The notes: a model not told the origin generated them from the sequence alone. DNA of 64,000 nucleotides from Acidobacteriota bacterium (GCA_029781975.1 JAKOVQ010000005.1:124001-188000); one strand, 5' to 3'. Positions 33,855 to 46,448 are shown, counted from the first letter of the stretch. Numbers and translations: made by a program.

Positions 33855-35644
33855 CTTCCACTGAGGCCCCGACCACCGCCGCCCGGCCCAAGACGGCGCG
33901 CAGCGCCAAGGCCGCGAAGGCGGCCAAGGCGCCGCCGCCGACGAAGGCCTTCGAGATCCTCGACGCGCTCAAGGCCGCCTCGCGCGACAAGGAGATCGAG
34001 CTGGACCGCCTCGTCGCAGCCCTCGAGGAGGCGATCGCCACCGCGGCGCGCAAGGTCTACAAGGTCCGCGAGATCACGGCCCGGTTCGACCCGCTGACCG
34101 GCGAGCTGACCGCCTGGACTCCCTACCGGATCGTCGAGCAGAAGACGAAGCCCGAGGTCCCCGTGACCCCGGTCGACGAGGACGACATCCCGCTCGGGCA
34201 GCTCGCGGCGCGCCCGCAGGCCCCCGCGGTCGAGCCGGAGCGCGAGGTCCGCCTTCCCTGGATCGAGCTCCTCCCCGAGGAGGTCCCCGCCCTCCTTTCG
34301 GGCGAGCTCGCCGGCAAGAGCTGGATCGTCGTCCGCGACCCGGACGGCGCCGCCGAGGCGATCTCCGCTGCCGAGGCGGTCCCGGGCGACGAGATCCGCC
34401 TCTTCAGGTCCACGGAGGGGCTCGGCCGGATCGCCGCCCAGAGCGCCAAGCAGGTCCTCTACCAGAAGGTCCGCGAGGCCGAGCGCGACAACATCTACAA
34501 CGAGTACCTCCCCAAGGTGGGCGAGCTCATCACCGGGACGGTGAAGCGGTTCGAGCGGGGCGACATGATCGTCGACCTCGGGCGGACCGAGGCGGTGATC
34601 CCGCGCGAGCACCAGTCCCGCGCCGAGCGCTACACCCAGGGGGAGCGGGTCCGCGGCGTCCTCTTCGAGGTCCACCGCAACCCGAAGGGCTCCCAGCTCA
34701 TCCTCTCGCGCACCGCCCCCGAGCTCCTGATCCGCCTCATGGAGCGGGACGTCCCCGAGATCGCCGACGGGACCGTGATCATCCGCGGCTGCGTCCGGCA
34801 GCCGGGGGACCGCGCCAAGGTGGCCGTGTCGTCGCGCGACCGGGACGTCGACCCCGTCGGCGCCTGCGTCGGCATGCGCGGCAGCCGCGTCCAGAACATC
34901 ATGCGCGAGCTGCGCGGCGAGCGGATCGACATCATCCAGTTCTCCGAGGACCTGATCTCCTTCGCCCAGAACGCCCTCTCCCCCGCGAAGATCACCCGCG
35001 TCTCGCTCATGCCCGCGGACGAGGACGAGCCTGTCGAGGAGGGGTACGAGCCGGAGCAGACCCTCGAGTGCATCGTCGAGGAGGACCAGCTCTCGCTCGC
35101 CATCGGCAAGCGCGGGCAGAACGTCCGGCTCGCGTCGGCCCTCATCGGCGCCAAGATCGAGATCAAGAGCGAGCAGGCCGTCAAGGCCGAGGTGGCCGAG
35201 GCCCTCCAGCGGATGCTCGTCGCCTCGCAGCGGCGCGCCACGCCGCTCACCGACCTCGTCGAGGTCCCCGAGGAGACCGCCGAGGCCCTCGCCGCCTCCG
35301 GCATCGCCACGGTGGGCGACCTCCTCGACGCGGCCGCGGAGGAAGCCGAGGCCGAGGGTCCCGGCGCGCTCGAGACCGCCCTCCCCGACGAGGAGACCCG
35401 CGCGGCGGCGATCGAGGCGGCGCGACGCTTCGAGGACGCGCCTCTCGAGGACGAGTACGAGGAAGAGGCCGAGGGCGACGAGGCGCTGGGCTTCGCCGAC
35501 GACGCCGAGTCGGGCGACCAGGCGGACGAGGACGCAGAGGCAGACGAGCCGGGCGAGGAAGGCGAGGCTGGCGAGAGCGAGCCCGCCGAGGACGGGGCGG
35601 AGGGCGAGACCCCCGCGGCCGAGACGGAGACCCCCGAGAAGTGA
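33851..35644 (+). CDS. nusA: Transcription termination/antitermination protein NusA
   Basis: A 597-residue RNA polymerase-associated factor. A basic Ala/Lys N-terminal extension of about 30 residues precedes the NusA N-terminal domain (ILDALKAASRDKEIELDRLV). The S1 domain follows (GELITGTVKRFERGDMIVDL, RTEAVIPREHQ), then two KH domains (GACVGMRGSRVQNIMRELRG, LAIGKRGQNVRLAS) and a very acidic tail after about residue 490. The central NusA N-domain has an inserted segment compared with shorter homologues (about 90-130). It overlaps rimP by ATGA and may autoregulate the operon through the leader terminator. Confidence 0.95.
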   Translation: MTSTEAPTTAARPKTARSAKAAKAAKAPPPTKAFEILDALKAASRDKEIELDRLVAALEEAIATAARKVYKVREITARFDPLTGELTAWTPYRIVEQKTKPEVPVTPVDEDDIPLGQLAARPQAPAVEPEREVRLPWIELLPEEVPALLSGELAGKSWIVVRDPDGAAEAISAAEAVPGDEIRLFRSTEGLGRIAAQSAKQVLYQKVREAERDNIYNEYLPKVGELITGTVKRFERGDMIVDLGRTEAVIPREHQSRAERYTQGERVRGVLFEVHRNPKGSQLILSRTAPELLIRLMERDVPEIADGTVIIRGCVRQPGDRAKVAVSSRDRDVDPVGACVGMRGSRVQNIMRELRGERIDIIQFSEDLISFAQNALSPAKITRVSLMPADEDEPVEEGYEPEQTLECIVEEDQLSLAIGKRGQNVRLASALIGAKIEIKSEQAVKAEVAEALQRMLVASQRRATPLTDLVEVPEETAEALAASGIATVGDLLDAAAEEAEAEGPGALETALPDEETRAAAIEAARRFEDAPLEDEYEEEAEGDEALGFADDAESGDQADEDAEADEPGEEGEAGESEPAEDGAEGETPAAETETPEK

Positions 35645-35652
35645 AGACGACC

Positions 35653-38600
35653 ATGGCCGCGAAGTTCACGGTTTCCGAGCTGGCCCGGATGATGAACAAG
35701 CCCCCGAAGGAGGTCCTCTTCCTCCTCCAGGGGATCGGCGTCGACGTGAAGTCGGTCGAATCCGTCCTCGACCCGGGGACGGCCCAGGCGATCCTCACGG
35801 GCAAGACCCAGGCGCCGAAGACGCTGATCGTCCGCCAGACGCCGGCCGCCCCGCCTCCCGTGGCCACGCGCGCCAAGACGGAGCGGGCCGCCCTCAAGCG
35901 GATCAAGATCGTCGAGAAGCCGGCCGAGGCGGTCGGCGAGGCCATCGCGGGGGAGGCCGCCCCCGAGGTCGCCGAGACGGTGGTCGCCGCGGCCGAGACC
36001 GCAGCGGCTCCCGCCGCGGCGGCCGAGACCGAAGCGGCGATCGAGGAGGCTTCCGCCGCGGCGGAAGCCCCGGCGCGCGAGCCGGTGGCCGCCGCGCCCG
36101 CCGAGGAGCCGGTCCCGCCCGCGCCCGTCAGCGAGCCGCAGCCCGAGCGCCCCCGCCCCGCGGCAGCCGCTGCCAGGCCGGCTCCCCCTCCCTCCCCGGT
36201 CGAAACGGCCGAGGTCACCGAGGTCGCCGAGGTCGCCGAGGTGGCCGAGCCCCCCAAGGAGGCGCCGTCCCCGGCGGCTCCCGCGGCCGCGGAGACCCAG
36301 CAGGTCCCGCCCGCCGCGCCGGAGCCGGCTGCCGCAGCCGCCGCGGCCCCGGCCCGACATCCGGCCACGCACCCTCCCAGGGCCGTCTCCCCGAGGACCC
36401 CGGCCGTCCCGTCGACGCGCCGTCCCGGCGGGGTGACGGTGGCGTCCCCCGCCACCCTTCGGGCCTCCGCCGCCCGCCCGACCTCCGCCGCGGGCGCCCC
36501 CGCCCGGCCGGCGGCCCCGGGCGGAGCCCTCGGCAGGCTCCTGCGGCGCGGCGCCGAGCTGCCTCCCCGCCCCAGCGCGATGGCTCCCGCCTCCGCGGCG
36601 CCCGCTCCCCCGGCGGCCGCGCCGCCGGCCCCGCCGGCCTCCTCCGTCTCGCCGGCGCCGGGCACGTCCCCGGTGCCGTCGCCGGCCCCGAGACCCGCCC
36701 CGACGATGCCGGCCGGCGCGCCGCCGTCCCCCACCCGGGGGGTGGCCGGGCTCGGCCGCGCGGTCATCGCGCCTCCCAGCGCCGCCACGACGCGGGCGGT
36801 GGTCCGCCCGTCGGCCCCTCCCACCCGCCCGCCGATCCCCGCCCGACCCGGAATGCCGGCGCGGCCCGGCCTCGCGCCCCGGCCCGGGATGCCGGTGCGG
36901 CCCGGCGGACCCGGCTCCCGGCCGGACGGCGTGATGCGCCCCGGGTTCGGGCGCGGGCCGCTCGCGCCGACCATGCCGCCCCCTGCGGGGGCGCCTGGTG
37001 AGAAGCGCCGGAAGGACGCGACCAAGCCGGCGGCGGCCAAGAAGGAAGACGCCAAGAAGGCAGCCGCCAAGAAGCCGCGGACCAAGGAGGTCTCGGCCCT
37101 CGAGGAGAACGTCCGCGAGTACCTGGGGACCTACCAGGAGGACACCTACGAGGACGTCTCGGCCCTCGCCGAGACCGGCGAGGACGGGCACCCGGTCTCC
37201 AAGTCCGCCCAGCGGCGGGCCGGCAAGAAGACGATCGCCAGCGACAGCGGGACCGTCGTCGAGGTGAAGAAGAACGCGCCGACCGGCCCGGTCTTCCTCT
37301 CCGAAGGCGTCACCGTGAAGGAGCTCTCCGAGAAGACGGGGATCCTCGCGAAGGACCTGATGAAGTCCTTCCTCTCGCGCGGCATCCTCGCCACCATCAA
37401 CCACCCGGTCGAGCCGGCGCTGGCCGTCGAGATCGCCAAGGAGTTCGGGATCGACGCGGCGGTCGTCTCCTTCGAGGAGGACCTCGAGCTGACCCGCCAG
37501 CAGGCGCTCGCCGACCAGGCCGCGGCCGGAACGCAGGCGACCGTCTCGGGCGAGCTGACGCCCCGCGCCCCGGTCGTCACCGTCATGGGCCACGTCGACC
37601 ACGGCAAGACCTCGCTCCTCGACGCGATCCGCCACGCCAACGTCGCGGCGGGCGAGGCCGGCGGGATCACCCAGCACATCGGCGCCTACCGCGTCGAGGC
37701 CAAGGGCCGCCCCATCGTCTTCCTCGACACGCCGGGCCACGAGGCCTTCACGATGATGCGGGCGCGCGGCGCGAAGGCGACGGACATCGTCGTCCTCGTC
37801 GTCGCCGCCGACGACGGCGTCATGCCCCAGACCGTCGAGGCGATCGACCACGCCCGCGCGGCCAAGGTCCCGATCGTCGTCGCCGTCAACAAGATCGACA
37901 AGCCCGAGGCGAACCCGGGCCGCGTCAAGCAGGCGCTCGCCGAGAGGGGCGTCGTCATCGAGGAGTTCGGAGGCGAGGTCGTCGCGTGCGAGATCTCGGC
38001 CAAGAAGCGGATCGGGATCGAGAGCCTCCTCGAGATGATCCTCCTGCAGGCCGAGCTCCTCGAGCTGAAGGCGGTCGCCACCGGCCCCGCCAAGGCCGTC
38101 GTCCTCGAGGCCCGCCGCGAGGTGGGCAAGGGGACGCTCGCCACCGTCCTCGTGCAGCAGGGGACGCTCCGCGTCGGCGACTTCTTCTTCGCCGGCGCGG
38201 CCGTCGGCCGCGTCCGCGCGATGCTCGACGACCGGGCCCGCCGGATCACCGAGGCCGGCCCCGCGACGCCGGTCGAGGTGATGGGCTTCGAGGACATCCC
38301 GAACGCGGGCGACACGCTCCAGGTCGTCCTGGACGAGGCGGACGCCCGCCGCGTCCAGACCTTCCGCGTCCAGAAGGAGCGCGACGAGAAGCTCGCGAAG
38401 ACCACGCGCCTCTCGCTCGACTCGCTCTTCAACCGGATCGAGAAGGGGGAGACGAAGGAGCTCGCGCTCATCGTCAAGGCCGACGTCCACGGGTCCGAGG
38501 AGGTCCTCGTCCAGACCCTGAACCGGCTCTCCACCGACAAGGTCAAGGTCACCGTCGTCCACTCGGGCGTCGGCGCCATCTCGCTCAACGACGTCCACCT

Positions 38601-39069
38601 CGCGCAGGCTTCCGAGGCGATCGTCATCGGCTTCAACGTCCGTCCGGAGAAGAAGGCCGAGGAGCTCGCCGAGAAGGAAGGGGTCGACATCCGCCTCTAC
38701 TCGGTCATCTACACGGTGACCGACGAGATCAAGAAGGCGATGATGGGCCTCCTCGACACGGTCAAGAAGGAGATCGGCCGGGGGAAGGCCGAGGTCCGGA
38801 ACACGTTCCGGATCCCGAAGATCGGTGTCGTCGCCGGCTGCATGGTCGTCGAGGGGGTCGTGCCGAGGAACGCCTCGGCCCGCCTCGTCCGCGACGGCCG
38901 CGTGATCTTCGAAGGGAAGATCGGGTCGCTCCGCCGCTTCAAGGAGGACACCTCCGAGGTCAAGAGCGGCTTCGAGTGCGGCATCGGGATCGCGGGCTAC
39001 CAGGACATCAAGGTCGGCGACGTCATCGAGGCGTTCGTCACCGAGGAGGTGGCTCCCTCGCTGACCTGA
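35653..39069 (+). CDS. infB: Translation initiation factor IF-2
   Basis: A 1138-residue GTPase that brings fMet-tRNA to the 30S subunit. It begins with the IF2_N fold ([20 protein letters not shown]). About 470 residues of Ala/Pro/Glu- and then Pro/Gly/Arg-rich linker follow. A second IF2_N motif precedes the G domain ([26 protein letters not shown]) and domains II-IV to the end. The linker is long even for GC-rich species. ATG at 35653 is used; a GTG at 35641 overlapping the nusA stop is in frame and would add four residues. Confidence 0.95.
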   Translation: MAAKFTVSELARMMNKPPKEVLFLLQGIGVDVKSVESVLDPGTAQAILTGKTQAPKTLIVRQTPAAPPPVATRAKTERAALKRIKIVEKPAEAVGEAIAGEAAPEVAETVVAAAETAAAPAAAAETEAAIEEASAAAEAPAREPVAAAPAEEPVPPAPVSEPQPERPRPAAAAARPAPPPSPVETAEVTEVAEVAEVAEPPKEAPSPAAPAAAETQQVPPAAPEPAAAAAAAPARHPATHPPRAVSPRTPAVPSTRRPGGVTVASPATLRASAARPTSAAGAPARPAAPGGALGRLLRRGAELPPRPSAMAPASAAPAPPAAAPPAPPASSVSPAPGTSPVPSPAPRPAPTMPAGAPPSPTRGVAGLGRAVIAPPSAATTRAVVRPSAPPTRPPIPARPGMPARPGLAPRPGMPVRPGGPGSRPDGVMRPGFGRGPLAPTMPPPAGAPGEKRRKDATKPAAAKKEDAKKAAAKKPRTKEVSALEENVREYLGTYQEDTYEDVSALAETGEDGHPVSKSAQRRAGKKTIASDSGTVVEVKKNAPTGPVFLSEGVTVKELSEKTGILAKDLMKSFLSRGILATINHPVEPALAVEIAKEFGIDAAVVSFEEDLELTRQQALADQAAAGTQATVSGELTPRAPVVTVMGHVDHGKTSLLDAIRHANVAAGEAGGITQHIGAYRVEAKGRPIVFLDTPGHEAFTMMRARGAKATDIVVLVVAADDGVMPQTVEAIDHARAAKVPIVVAVNKIDKPEANPGRVKQALAERGVVIEEFGGEVVACEISAKKRIGIESLLEMILLQAELLELKAVATGPAKAVVLEARREVGKGTLATVLVQQGTLRVGDFFFAGAAVGRVRAMLDDRARRITEAGPATPVEVMGFEDIPNAGDTLQVVLDEADARRVQTFRVQKERDEKLAKTTRLSLDSLFNRIEKGETKELALIVKADVHGSEEVLVQTLNRLSTDKVKVTVVHSGVGAISLNDVHLAQASEAIVIGFNVRPEKKAEELAEKEGVDIRLYSVIYTVTDEIKKAMMGLLDTVKKEIGRGKAEVRNTFRIPKIGVVAGCMVVEGVVPRNASARLVRDGRVIFEGKIGSLRRFKEDTSEVKSGFECGIGIAGYQDIKVGDVIEAFVTEEVAPSLT

Positions 39070-39081
39070 CGCGAGCGCCCA

Positions 39082-39103
39082 GCCCCCCGCTTCGGCGGGG
39101 GGC
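39082..39103 (+). terminator. UUCG-loop hairpin after infB
   Basis: GCCCCCCGC (39082-39090) and GCGGGGGGC (39095-39103) form a perfect 9-bp stem closed by TTCG, just after the infB stop. There is no T run, so it may be a 3'-end stabiliser or processing/pausing site within the operon and not a full terminator. Confidence 0.45.
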
Positions 39104-39155
39104 CCCGTCCCCCCACCGCCCCCGTCCGGGCGCGCCGCGCCCCCCCTCGCACGCC

Positions 39156-39503
39156 ATGGTCGTCGCCCTCGCCGTCTTCGACTTCCACCTCCCGGCCTGC
39201 CGCGGCCTGAAGGAGAAGCGTTCCTTCCTCCGGCCGCTCAAGTCGCGCCTGAGGGGGTCCTTCGAGATCTCGGCCGCCGAGGTCGCCCACCACGACCTCC
39301 TCCAGCGGGCCGCGATCGGCGTGGCCGCGGTGGGACCCGACCGAGAGGCCCTCGAGCCGCTGCTGGCGAGGGTGGTCGACTTCGTCGAGAGCTACGCCGA
39401 GCAGGAGGGGGCCGAGGTGACGGACGTGCGGTCCGAGCTGATGGAGCTCGGGGACGTCGGGGCGCCCGGGAGCCGGTTCGGAGCCGACACGGAGGAGCCA
39501 TGA
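39156..39503 (+). CDS. ylxP: DUF503 family protein (YlxP-like)
   Basis: A 115-residue member of the YlxP/DUF503 family, a small alpha-beta protein commonly encoded between infB and rbfA. The family opening is seen as VVALAVFDFHLPACRGLKEKRSFLRPLKSRLR, and AAEVAHHDLLQRAAIGVAAV follows. The function is not settled; the operon position suggests a ribosome-assembly role. The stop overlaps rbfA (ATGA). The last 20 residues are not conserved in appearance. Confidence 0.85.
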   Translation: MVVALAVFDFHLPACRGLKEKRSFLRPLKSRLRGSFEISAAEVAHHDLLQRAAIGVAAVGPDREALEPLLARVVDFVESYAEQEGAEVTDVRSELMELGDVGAPGSRFGADTEEP

Positions 39504-39874
39504 AGCAGCAGCAGCGACGACGCCCCAGGCAGGTGGGCGACGTGATGCGGACCGAGCTCGCGCGGCTCCTCCGCGAGGAGCTGCGCGACCCGGAGATCGG
39601 GTTCGCGACGATCACGGAGGTGGTCCCCTCGGCCGACCTCAAGAACGCCCGCGTCTACGTCTCGGTCCTGGGCGGCGCGGACCAGTTCCAGCGGTCGGTC
39701 GCCGCCCTCAACCGCGCCGCGTCGCACCTGCGGGGCCTGGTGGGCCGCAACTGCGGCCTGAGGTTCGCGCCCGAGCTCCGGTTCCTCGAGGACCACAGCC
39801 TCGAGAGGGGAGCGCGGATCGAGGAGATCCTCCGGGGGATCCCGGAGGGCGGGGACGGGGAGGAGAAGGGGTGA
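39500..39874 (+). CDS. rbfA: 30S ribosome-binding factor A
   Basis: A 124-residue KH-fold protein needed for late 30S maturation and cold adaptation. The helix VGDVMRTELARLLREELRD, the strand region IGFATITEVVPSADLKNARVYVSVLG and the C-terminal ELRFLEDHSLERGARIEEIL match the family. It overlaps ylxP before it and the DHH-family nanoRNase behind it by 4 bp each, so translation is coupled along the operon. Confidence 0.95.
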   Translation: MKQQQRRRPRQVGDVMRTELARLLREELRDPEIGFATITEVVPSADLKNARVYVSVLGGADQFQRSVAALNRAASHLRGLVGRNCGLRFAPELRFLEDHSLERGARIEEILRGIPEGGDGEEKG

Positions 39875-40866
39875 CCCCCGACGCGGACTACGCCGAGGTC
39901 GCCCGCGCCCTGACCGGGGGGCGACGCTTCCTCCTGACCGGCCACCGGAACCCCGACGGGGACTCGCTCGGCTCGGCGCTCGCCCTGGCCGAGGCGCTCC
40001 GGAACTCCGGCAGGGAGGCCCGCGTCGTCATGCGCGACCGCTGGTCGTCCGCCTACGACGGGATGCCCGGGATCGAGGGGGTCGTCGTCGCGGACGCCCT
40101 CCCGCCGGACTGGCCCGGGGGGTGGGACGCCGCCGTCGCCCTGGAGTGTCCCGAGGCCGAGCGCCCCGGCTTCCCGGAGCTCCTCTCGGGCCGCGTCGTG
40201 AACGTCGACCACCACCCGGGGAACACGCGGTGGGGAGCGGTGAACCTCGTCGACCTCCCCGCTGCCGCGGTAGGCGAGATGGTCGTCGACCTCCTGGACC
40301 GGATGGGCTGGCCGCTCACGCCGACGATCGCCACGAACGCCTGGGTCTCGCTCGTCTCCGACACCGGGTCGTTTCGCTACTCGAACACCACGCCGAAGGC
40401 GCTGGCCCTCGGCGCGCGTCTCGTCGCGGAAGGGGCCCGCCCCGCGGAGGTCAACGAGTTCCTCTTCGAGGCGCGGCCGCTCTCGGCCCTCCGCCTCGAG
40501 GCCCTCGTCCTCGGCACCCTCGAGCTCCACGACGGGGGGCGGGTCGCCCTCGTGTCGCTCCCGGCGCGGTTCCTCGCCGAGAGCGGGGCCGCCGACGCCG
40601 ACGGGGAGGGGCTGGTGAACCGGGCCCGGGGGATCGACGGCGTCCGCGCCGCGGCCCTCGTCCGCGAGGGGGAGGCCCCCGGCCTGTTCCGCTGCTCGCT
40701 CCGCTCGAAGGGAGTCGTCGACGTCCGCGCGGTGGCCGCCGCCCACGGCGGGGGCGGACACCGGAACGCGGCCGGCTGCCGCATCCAGGGGACCTGGGAG
40801 TCGGTGAAGGCCGTGCTCGTCGCCGGGCTCTCCCGCAGCGTCCAGGAGGAGCCCGGACAGCCATGA
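39871..40866 (+). CDS. nrnA: DHH-family nanoRNase/pAp phosphatase
   Basis: A 331-residue DHH/DHHA1 phosphoesterase that degrades very short RNA, and in some species 3'-phosphoadenosine-5'-phosphate. The motifs are TGHRNPDGDSLGSALAL (motif I), VVNVDHHPGNT (DHH motif), SDTGSFRYSNTTP and the substrate-binding GGGGHRNAAG in the DHHA1 domain. Motif II reads ALECPEAERPG, with Glu where many family members have Asp. The GTG start overlaps rbfA and the stop overlaps truB. This rbfA-nrnA-truB order is typical of many phyla. Confidence 0.93.
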   Translation: MTPDADYAEVARALTGGRRFLLTGHRNPDGDSLGSALALAEALRNSGREARVVMRDRWSSAYDGMPGIEGVVVADALPPDWPGGWDAAVALECPEAERPGFPELLSGRVVNVDHHPGNTRWGAVNLVDLPAAAVGEMVVDLLDRMGWPLTPTIATNAWVSLVSDTGSFRYSNTTPKALALGARLVAEGARPAEVNEFLFEARPLSALRLEALVLGTLELHDGGRVALVSLPARFLAESGAADADGEGLVNRARGIDGVRAAALVREGEAPGLFRCSLRSKGVVDVRAVAAAHGGGGHRNAAGCRIQGTWESVKAVLVAGLSRSVQEEPGQP

Positions 40867-41819
40867 CAGCCCCGCCGCCGCCTCGCTCCAGGGACCGGAG
40901 CCCCGGGACCGGCCCGTCCGGCCTCCTCCTCGTCGACAAGCCGGAGGGGATGACCTCGCACGACGTCGTGGACGCCGTCCGGCGCCTCCTCGGCACGCGC
41001 CGCGTCGGGCACACCGGGACGCTCGACCCGGCCGCGACCGGGCTCCTGGTCCTCTGCGTCGGCCGCGCCGGCCGGCTCCAGTCGTTCCTGACCTGCTTCG
41101 ACAAGAGCTACGAGGGGACGATGCGCTTCGGGGTCGAGACCGACACCTACGACCGGGAGGGGACCCCCGTCGGGGAGCCCCACCCCGACCCGCGCCCCAC
41201 CGAGGAGGCCGTCGCCGCCGCCTGTCGTCCCTACGTCGGCGAGCTCGAGCAGGCTCCCCCTCCCTTCTCCGCGAAGAAGTTCGCCGGCCGGAAGTTCTAC
41301 GAGATGGCCCGGAAGGGGGAGGCGGTCCCGCACCTTCCGAAGAAGGTCCGCGTCTCCCGCTTCTCCGTCGAGGGGATCGACGGCGCGCTGGGGCGCTTCG
41401 TCGTCGACTGCTCGTCCGGGACGTACATCCGCTCGCTGGTCCACGACGTCGGGAAGGACCTGGGGCTCGGCGCGCACCTCGTCCAGCTCCGCCGGACCTC
41501 CATCGGCCCCTTCTCCATCGGCTCCGCCCGCACCCTCGAAGAGCTCGACGCGCTCGATCCGGACGCCAGGACGACCGGCCCGAGCTGGATCGCCCTCGCG
41601 GACGTCCCCCTCCCCTTCCCCGCGGTCCCGCTCCTCCCGGGCGAGGCGGCCAAGGTCCGGCGCGGCCACGCCGTCCCGGTCCGGGCCGACAGCGGGGCCG
41701 TCTCCGCCCCCTGGGTGAAGCTCCTCGCGGCCGGGGAGCTCCTCGCCCTGGGCCAGCTCGAGCCCCTCGGCCGGGGCGCCCTCTCCCTGGCCAAGCCAAA
41801 GATCGTCCTGACGGACTAG
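40863..41819 (+). CDS. truB: tRNA pseudouridine(55) synthase
   Basis: A 318-residue enzyme making pseudouridine 55 in the T-loop of tRNAs. After a Pro-rich N-terminal 20 residues it has [15 protein letters not shown] and the catalytic Asp in [50 protein letters not shown] and a C-terminal PUA-like end follow. The ATG overlaps the nrnA stop. It is the last coupled gene before a 235-bp gap that holds a hairpin and the rpsO promoter. Confidence 0.95.
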   Translation: MTAPPPPRSRDRSPGTGPSGLLLVDKPEGMTSHDVVDAVRRLLGTRRVGHTGTLDPAATGLLVLCVGRAGRLQSFLTCFDKSYEGTMRFGVETDTYDREGTPVGEPHPDPRPTEEAVAAACRPYVGELEQAPPPFSAKKFAGRKFYEMARKGEAVPHLPKKVRVSRFSVEGIDGALGRFVVDCSSGTYIRSLVHDVGKDLGLGAHLVQLRRTSIGPFSIGSARTLEELDALDPDARTTGPSWIALADVPLPFPAVPLLPGEAAKVRRGHAVPVRADSGAVSAPWVKLLAAGELLALGQLEPLGRGALSLAKPKIVLTD

Positions 41820-41827
41820 AATCCGCT

Positions 41828-41872
41828 GCGGAGCCCTCCGGGCGCCTTCGCGCTCCGGCCTCCGGGCTCCGC
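41828..41872 (+). terminator. Hairpin after truB
   Basis: GCGGAGCCC (41828-41836) pairs with GGGCTCCGC (41864-41872), with a second inner stem CCGG-GCGC/GCGC-CCGG around CTTC. It begins 9 nt after the truB stop and lacks a T tract. It probably marks the end, or partial end, of the rimP-truB transcript before the separate rpsO promoter. Confidence 0.5.
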
Positions 41873-41985
41873 TCGTCCAGCAACCCGTGACCCCCTTCGC
41901 GGGGCTCACGAAACCCGGCGCGAGGGCCTTCGCCCCCTTCCGAGGACGCTCGCGACCGGTCGACCTTCACCGGCCCGGGGGCCGA

Positions 41986-42014
41986 TTGACCCGTCCGGCC
42001 CCAGGACCTATCCT
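41986..42014 (+). promoter_or_regulatory. Sigma70-type promoter of rpsO
   Basis: TTGACC (41986-41991) and TATCCT (42009-42014) are separated by 17 bp. The start near 42021 would give a leader of about 34 nt containing AAGGAAAG before the rpsO GTG. Confidence 0.75.
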
Positions 42015-42054
42015 CCGACGTTCGAGAGAGAAGCAGGGAAAAGGAAAGACGAAC

Positions 42055-42324
42055 GTGCCCCAGCCCACGACCGAAAAGACCGAGACGATCAACGCCTTCA
42101 AGCGGCACGATGTGGACACCGGCTCCCCCGAGGTTCAGGTGGCGCTCCTGTCCAAGCGGATCACCGCGCTGACGGAGCACTTCAAGACCCACGCCAAGGA
42201 CCACCACTCGCGCAGGGGCCTTCTCCAGATGGTCGGCCGCCGCCGGCGGCTCCTCGACTACCTCAAGCGCAGCGACGCGCAGCGGTACAAGGCCCTCATC
42301 GACCGCCTCGGGCTCCGCAAGTAG
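42055..42324 (+). CDS. rpsO: 30S ribosomal protein S15
   Basis: An 89-residue primary 16S rRNA-binding protein of the 30S platform, also involved in the bridge to 50S. The family pattern is full length: [60 protein letters not shown]. The start is GTG with AAGGAAAG about 9 nt upstream; a longer open frame has no support. It has its own promoter and lies 50 bp before pnp, the usual rpsO-pnp pair. Confidence 0.96.
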   Translation: MPQPTTEKTETINAFKRHDVDTGSPEVQVALLSKRITALTEHFKTHAKDHHSRRGLLQMVGRRRRLLDYLKRSDAQRYKALIDRLGLRK

Positions 42325-42374
42325 GGGCCCCGCGGGGGCCGCTCCGTGCCCCCGCCTTCCGAAAGAAGGACACG

Positions 42375-44672
<2,298 letters not shown>

Positions 44673-44719
44673 CGTTCGAACCCGCCGGGGGCGGGAGGAG
44701 AGGTTCCGTTCGTTTTCCA

Positions 44720-44758
44720 GGGCCGGGACGCCGAGAGGCTCCCGGCCCCTTCCCTTTT
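44720..44758 (+). terminator. Terminator after pnp
   Basis: GGGCCGGGA (44720-44728) and TCCCGGCCC (44740-44748) form a perfect 9-bp stem with an 11-nt loop, followed by CTTCCCTTTT. It lies 48 bp after the pnp stop and before the convergent membrane protein gene. Confidence 0.7.
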
Positions 44759-44786
44759 CAGGCGGGGCCTTCGGTCCGCCCCGCCG

Positions 44787-46448
44787 TCAGCCCGGACGGG
44801 GGGTGCGCCGGAGCGGCGGGGGGACGAAGCGGCGCTCCGGGGGAGCGAGACCCCGGGGCTCCATCCTGACGAGCGTCCTCGCGCCCGCGAGCCACGCCTT
44901 CGCGTAGACCTCCCCCGCCGCGCGCCCCCGGTCGCTCCCCCCCTCGCGAAGGTACCGGATCACCTCCCGAGCCCCCGCGTCCGGGTCGCCCCGCGCCTCT
45001 GCGAGCGTCGCGTAGACGACGGAGTCCACCCAGCGGGTATCCGCGACGGGAACGGGCGGCGGGAGGAGCGTCTGAAGGGAGAGCGCGAGGCCGGCGGCCC
45101 AGGCCCGGACCACCGTCGCGGGCCTTCTCTCGCGTCCCGCCTCCACGGTCGCAGCCACGAGGAAGCCCGCACCGAGGGCCAGCGGCGGCACCGCCGAGGC
45201 GCGGTAGCGCGACGTGACGGAGACGAGGAGGCACGACGCGATCGGCACCGCGAGCGCCAGGGTGACGAGCGCCGCCTCCCCGCGCGGGAGCCACCGGCGT
45301 CGCCAGGCGACGAGCAGCCCCGGCAGTCCGGTGCCCAGAACGCAGGCGAAGACAGGAAGCGGACGGACCGGCGGGAGGTGCTCCGTGAAGAAGCGGACGT
45401 TCACGTTGTCCGCGATCTCGACGCCGTTGAAGAACGACGCGAGCTTGCGCGCCTCCAGCGCCAGGAACCCCGCGACGTCCCCGTGCCAGCTCTCGGCGAC
45501 GAGGCGGACGGTCGCGAGGGTCGAGCCCCCGGAACGGCGAAGGATCTCCACGTAGTGGGGCGAGATGTCGGGGCTGCCGTCCGCCCCTTGGGCGAGGGCC
45601 CACGCGAGCCCCGCCTGCAGCCGCGTGTCGTAGGCGAGCGCCGGCGCCCCGGCCGCGACGTTCCGGGCCACGAGCGGGAGGAGGGCGAGCGCGAGAGCGC
45701 CGCCGGCCCAGGCCGCGCCCCGGACCCGCGCCTTCCTCCCGTCGAGCCGCGCGACGAGGAGCGCCAGCGCTCCGAGGACGAGCGGCAGGGCCGTCTGCTT
45801 CAGGAGGACGGCGACACCGCCTCCCAGCCCGAGGAGGACGAGGGTCCGTCGACGGGGCGGCCCTCCGAGGACGAGGGGGACGGCGAGGACGAGCGCGGAG
45901 AGATGCGCGAACGGCCCGTCCCGGTAGAGAGTCCCGTCGAGGACGACGAGCGGCCCGTAGAGCCCGTGGAAGAGCCCCCCGGCCACCGACCCCGCCCGCC
46001 GCGACACCTCCGAGACGCCGGCGCGGGTCAGGACGGCGGCCGTCGCCGCCGCAACGGCGGCCGCGGCCCCGCACGCCAGGAGGAGCTGCGCCAGCCGGAC
46101 GGGCACGACCGGGTCGCCGGCCGTCCGCCGGACGGCCGCGAGGAGGTAGGGGTAGAGCGCCCCCTGGTAGGAGACGTTCGCGGGGTAGAGGCGGTCCCAC
46201 TCGGCCGGGGTCGCGAGGGGCGCCATCCAGCTGAACCACGGGCGGTAGGCGGGGACGTCGAGCCAGTTCCCCGCCGCGATCCGGCTCGACCAGTCGAGCG
46301 CCGCCCACTCGTCCGTCTCCTTCCACAGGTGCCAGTCGGCGAGCGGCGACCCCTCGAGCGCCGCCCACGCCGCGGCCCGCCAGGCGAGGACGACGAGGAA
46401 GACCAGCAGCGGCGCCGGGACGAGGAGCCGCGGCGCCCTCACGCGCAT
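44787..46448 (-). CDS. Multi-span membrane protein, GT-C glycosyltransferase-like
   Basis: A 553-residue inner-membrane protein with about ten hydrophobic segments and a soluble C-terminal part. An acidic/aromatic first periplasmic loop (ADWHLWKETDEWAALDWSSR) contains the Asp/Glu-rich site expected in GT-C enzymes that use polyprenyl-phosphate sugars (GT39/GT83 and ArnT-like). LYDGTLYRDGPF-like text in the middle (VVLDGTLYRDGPFAHL) is also typical. The donor and acceptor cannot be predicted. ATG overlaps the zincin gene stop (ATGA). An upstream extension into that gene is rejected. Confidence 0.75.
   Translation of the reverse strand: MRVRAPRLLVPAPLLVFLVVLAWRAAAWAALEGSPLADWHLWKETDEWAALDWSSRIAAGNWLDVPAYRPWFSWMAPLATPAEWDRLYPANVSYQGALYPYLLAAVRRTAGDPVVPVRLAQLLLACGAAAAVAAATAAVLTRAGVSEVSRRAGSVAGGLFHGLYGPLVVLDGTLYRDGPFAHLSALVLAVPLVLGGPPRRRTLVLLGLGGGVAVLLKQTALPLVLGALALLVARLDGRKARVRGAAWAGGALALALLPLVARNVAAGAPALAYDTRLQAGLAWALAQGADGSPDISPHYVEILRRSGGSTLATVRLVAESWHGDVAGFLALEARKLASFFNGVEIADNVNVRFFTEHLPPVRPLPVFACVLGTGLPGLLVAWRRRWLPRGEAALVTLALAVPIASCLLVSVTSRYRASAVPPLALGAGFLVAATVEAGRERRPATVVRAWAAGLALSLQTLLPPPVPVADTRWVDSVVYATLAEARGDPDAGAREVIRYLREGGSDRGRAAGEVYAKAWLAGARTLVRMEPRGLAPPERRFVPPPLRRTPRPG

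Noticed and set aside
34630-38598. A 1322-codon minus-strand open frame opposite nusA and infB
   Set aside because: It is the complementary frame of well-recognised nusA and infB domains; composition is low-complexity and no motif is seen.
39871-40866. Loss of a catalytic Asp in the DHH-family nanoRNase
   Set aside because: Motif II has Glu instead of Asp, but Glu-Cys-Pro at this place appears in a recognised subgroup, and all other motifs are intact.
41887-42054. N-terminal extension of ribosomal protein S15
   Set aside because: The frame is open, but the rpsO promoter lies inside this stretch and AAGGAAAG precedes the GTG at 42055, which gives the standard 89-residue protein.
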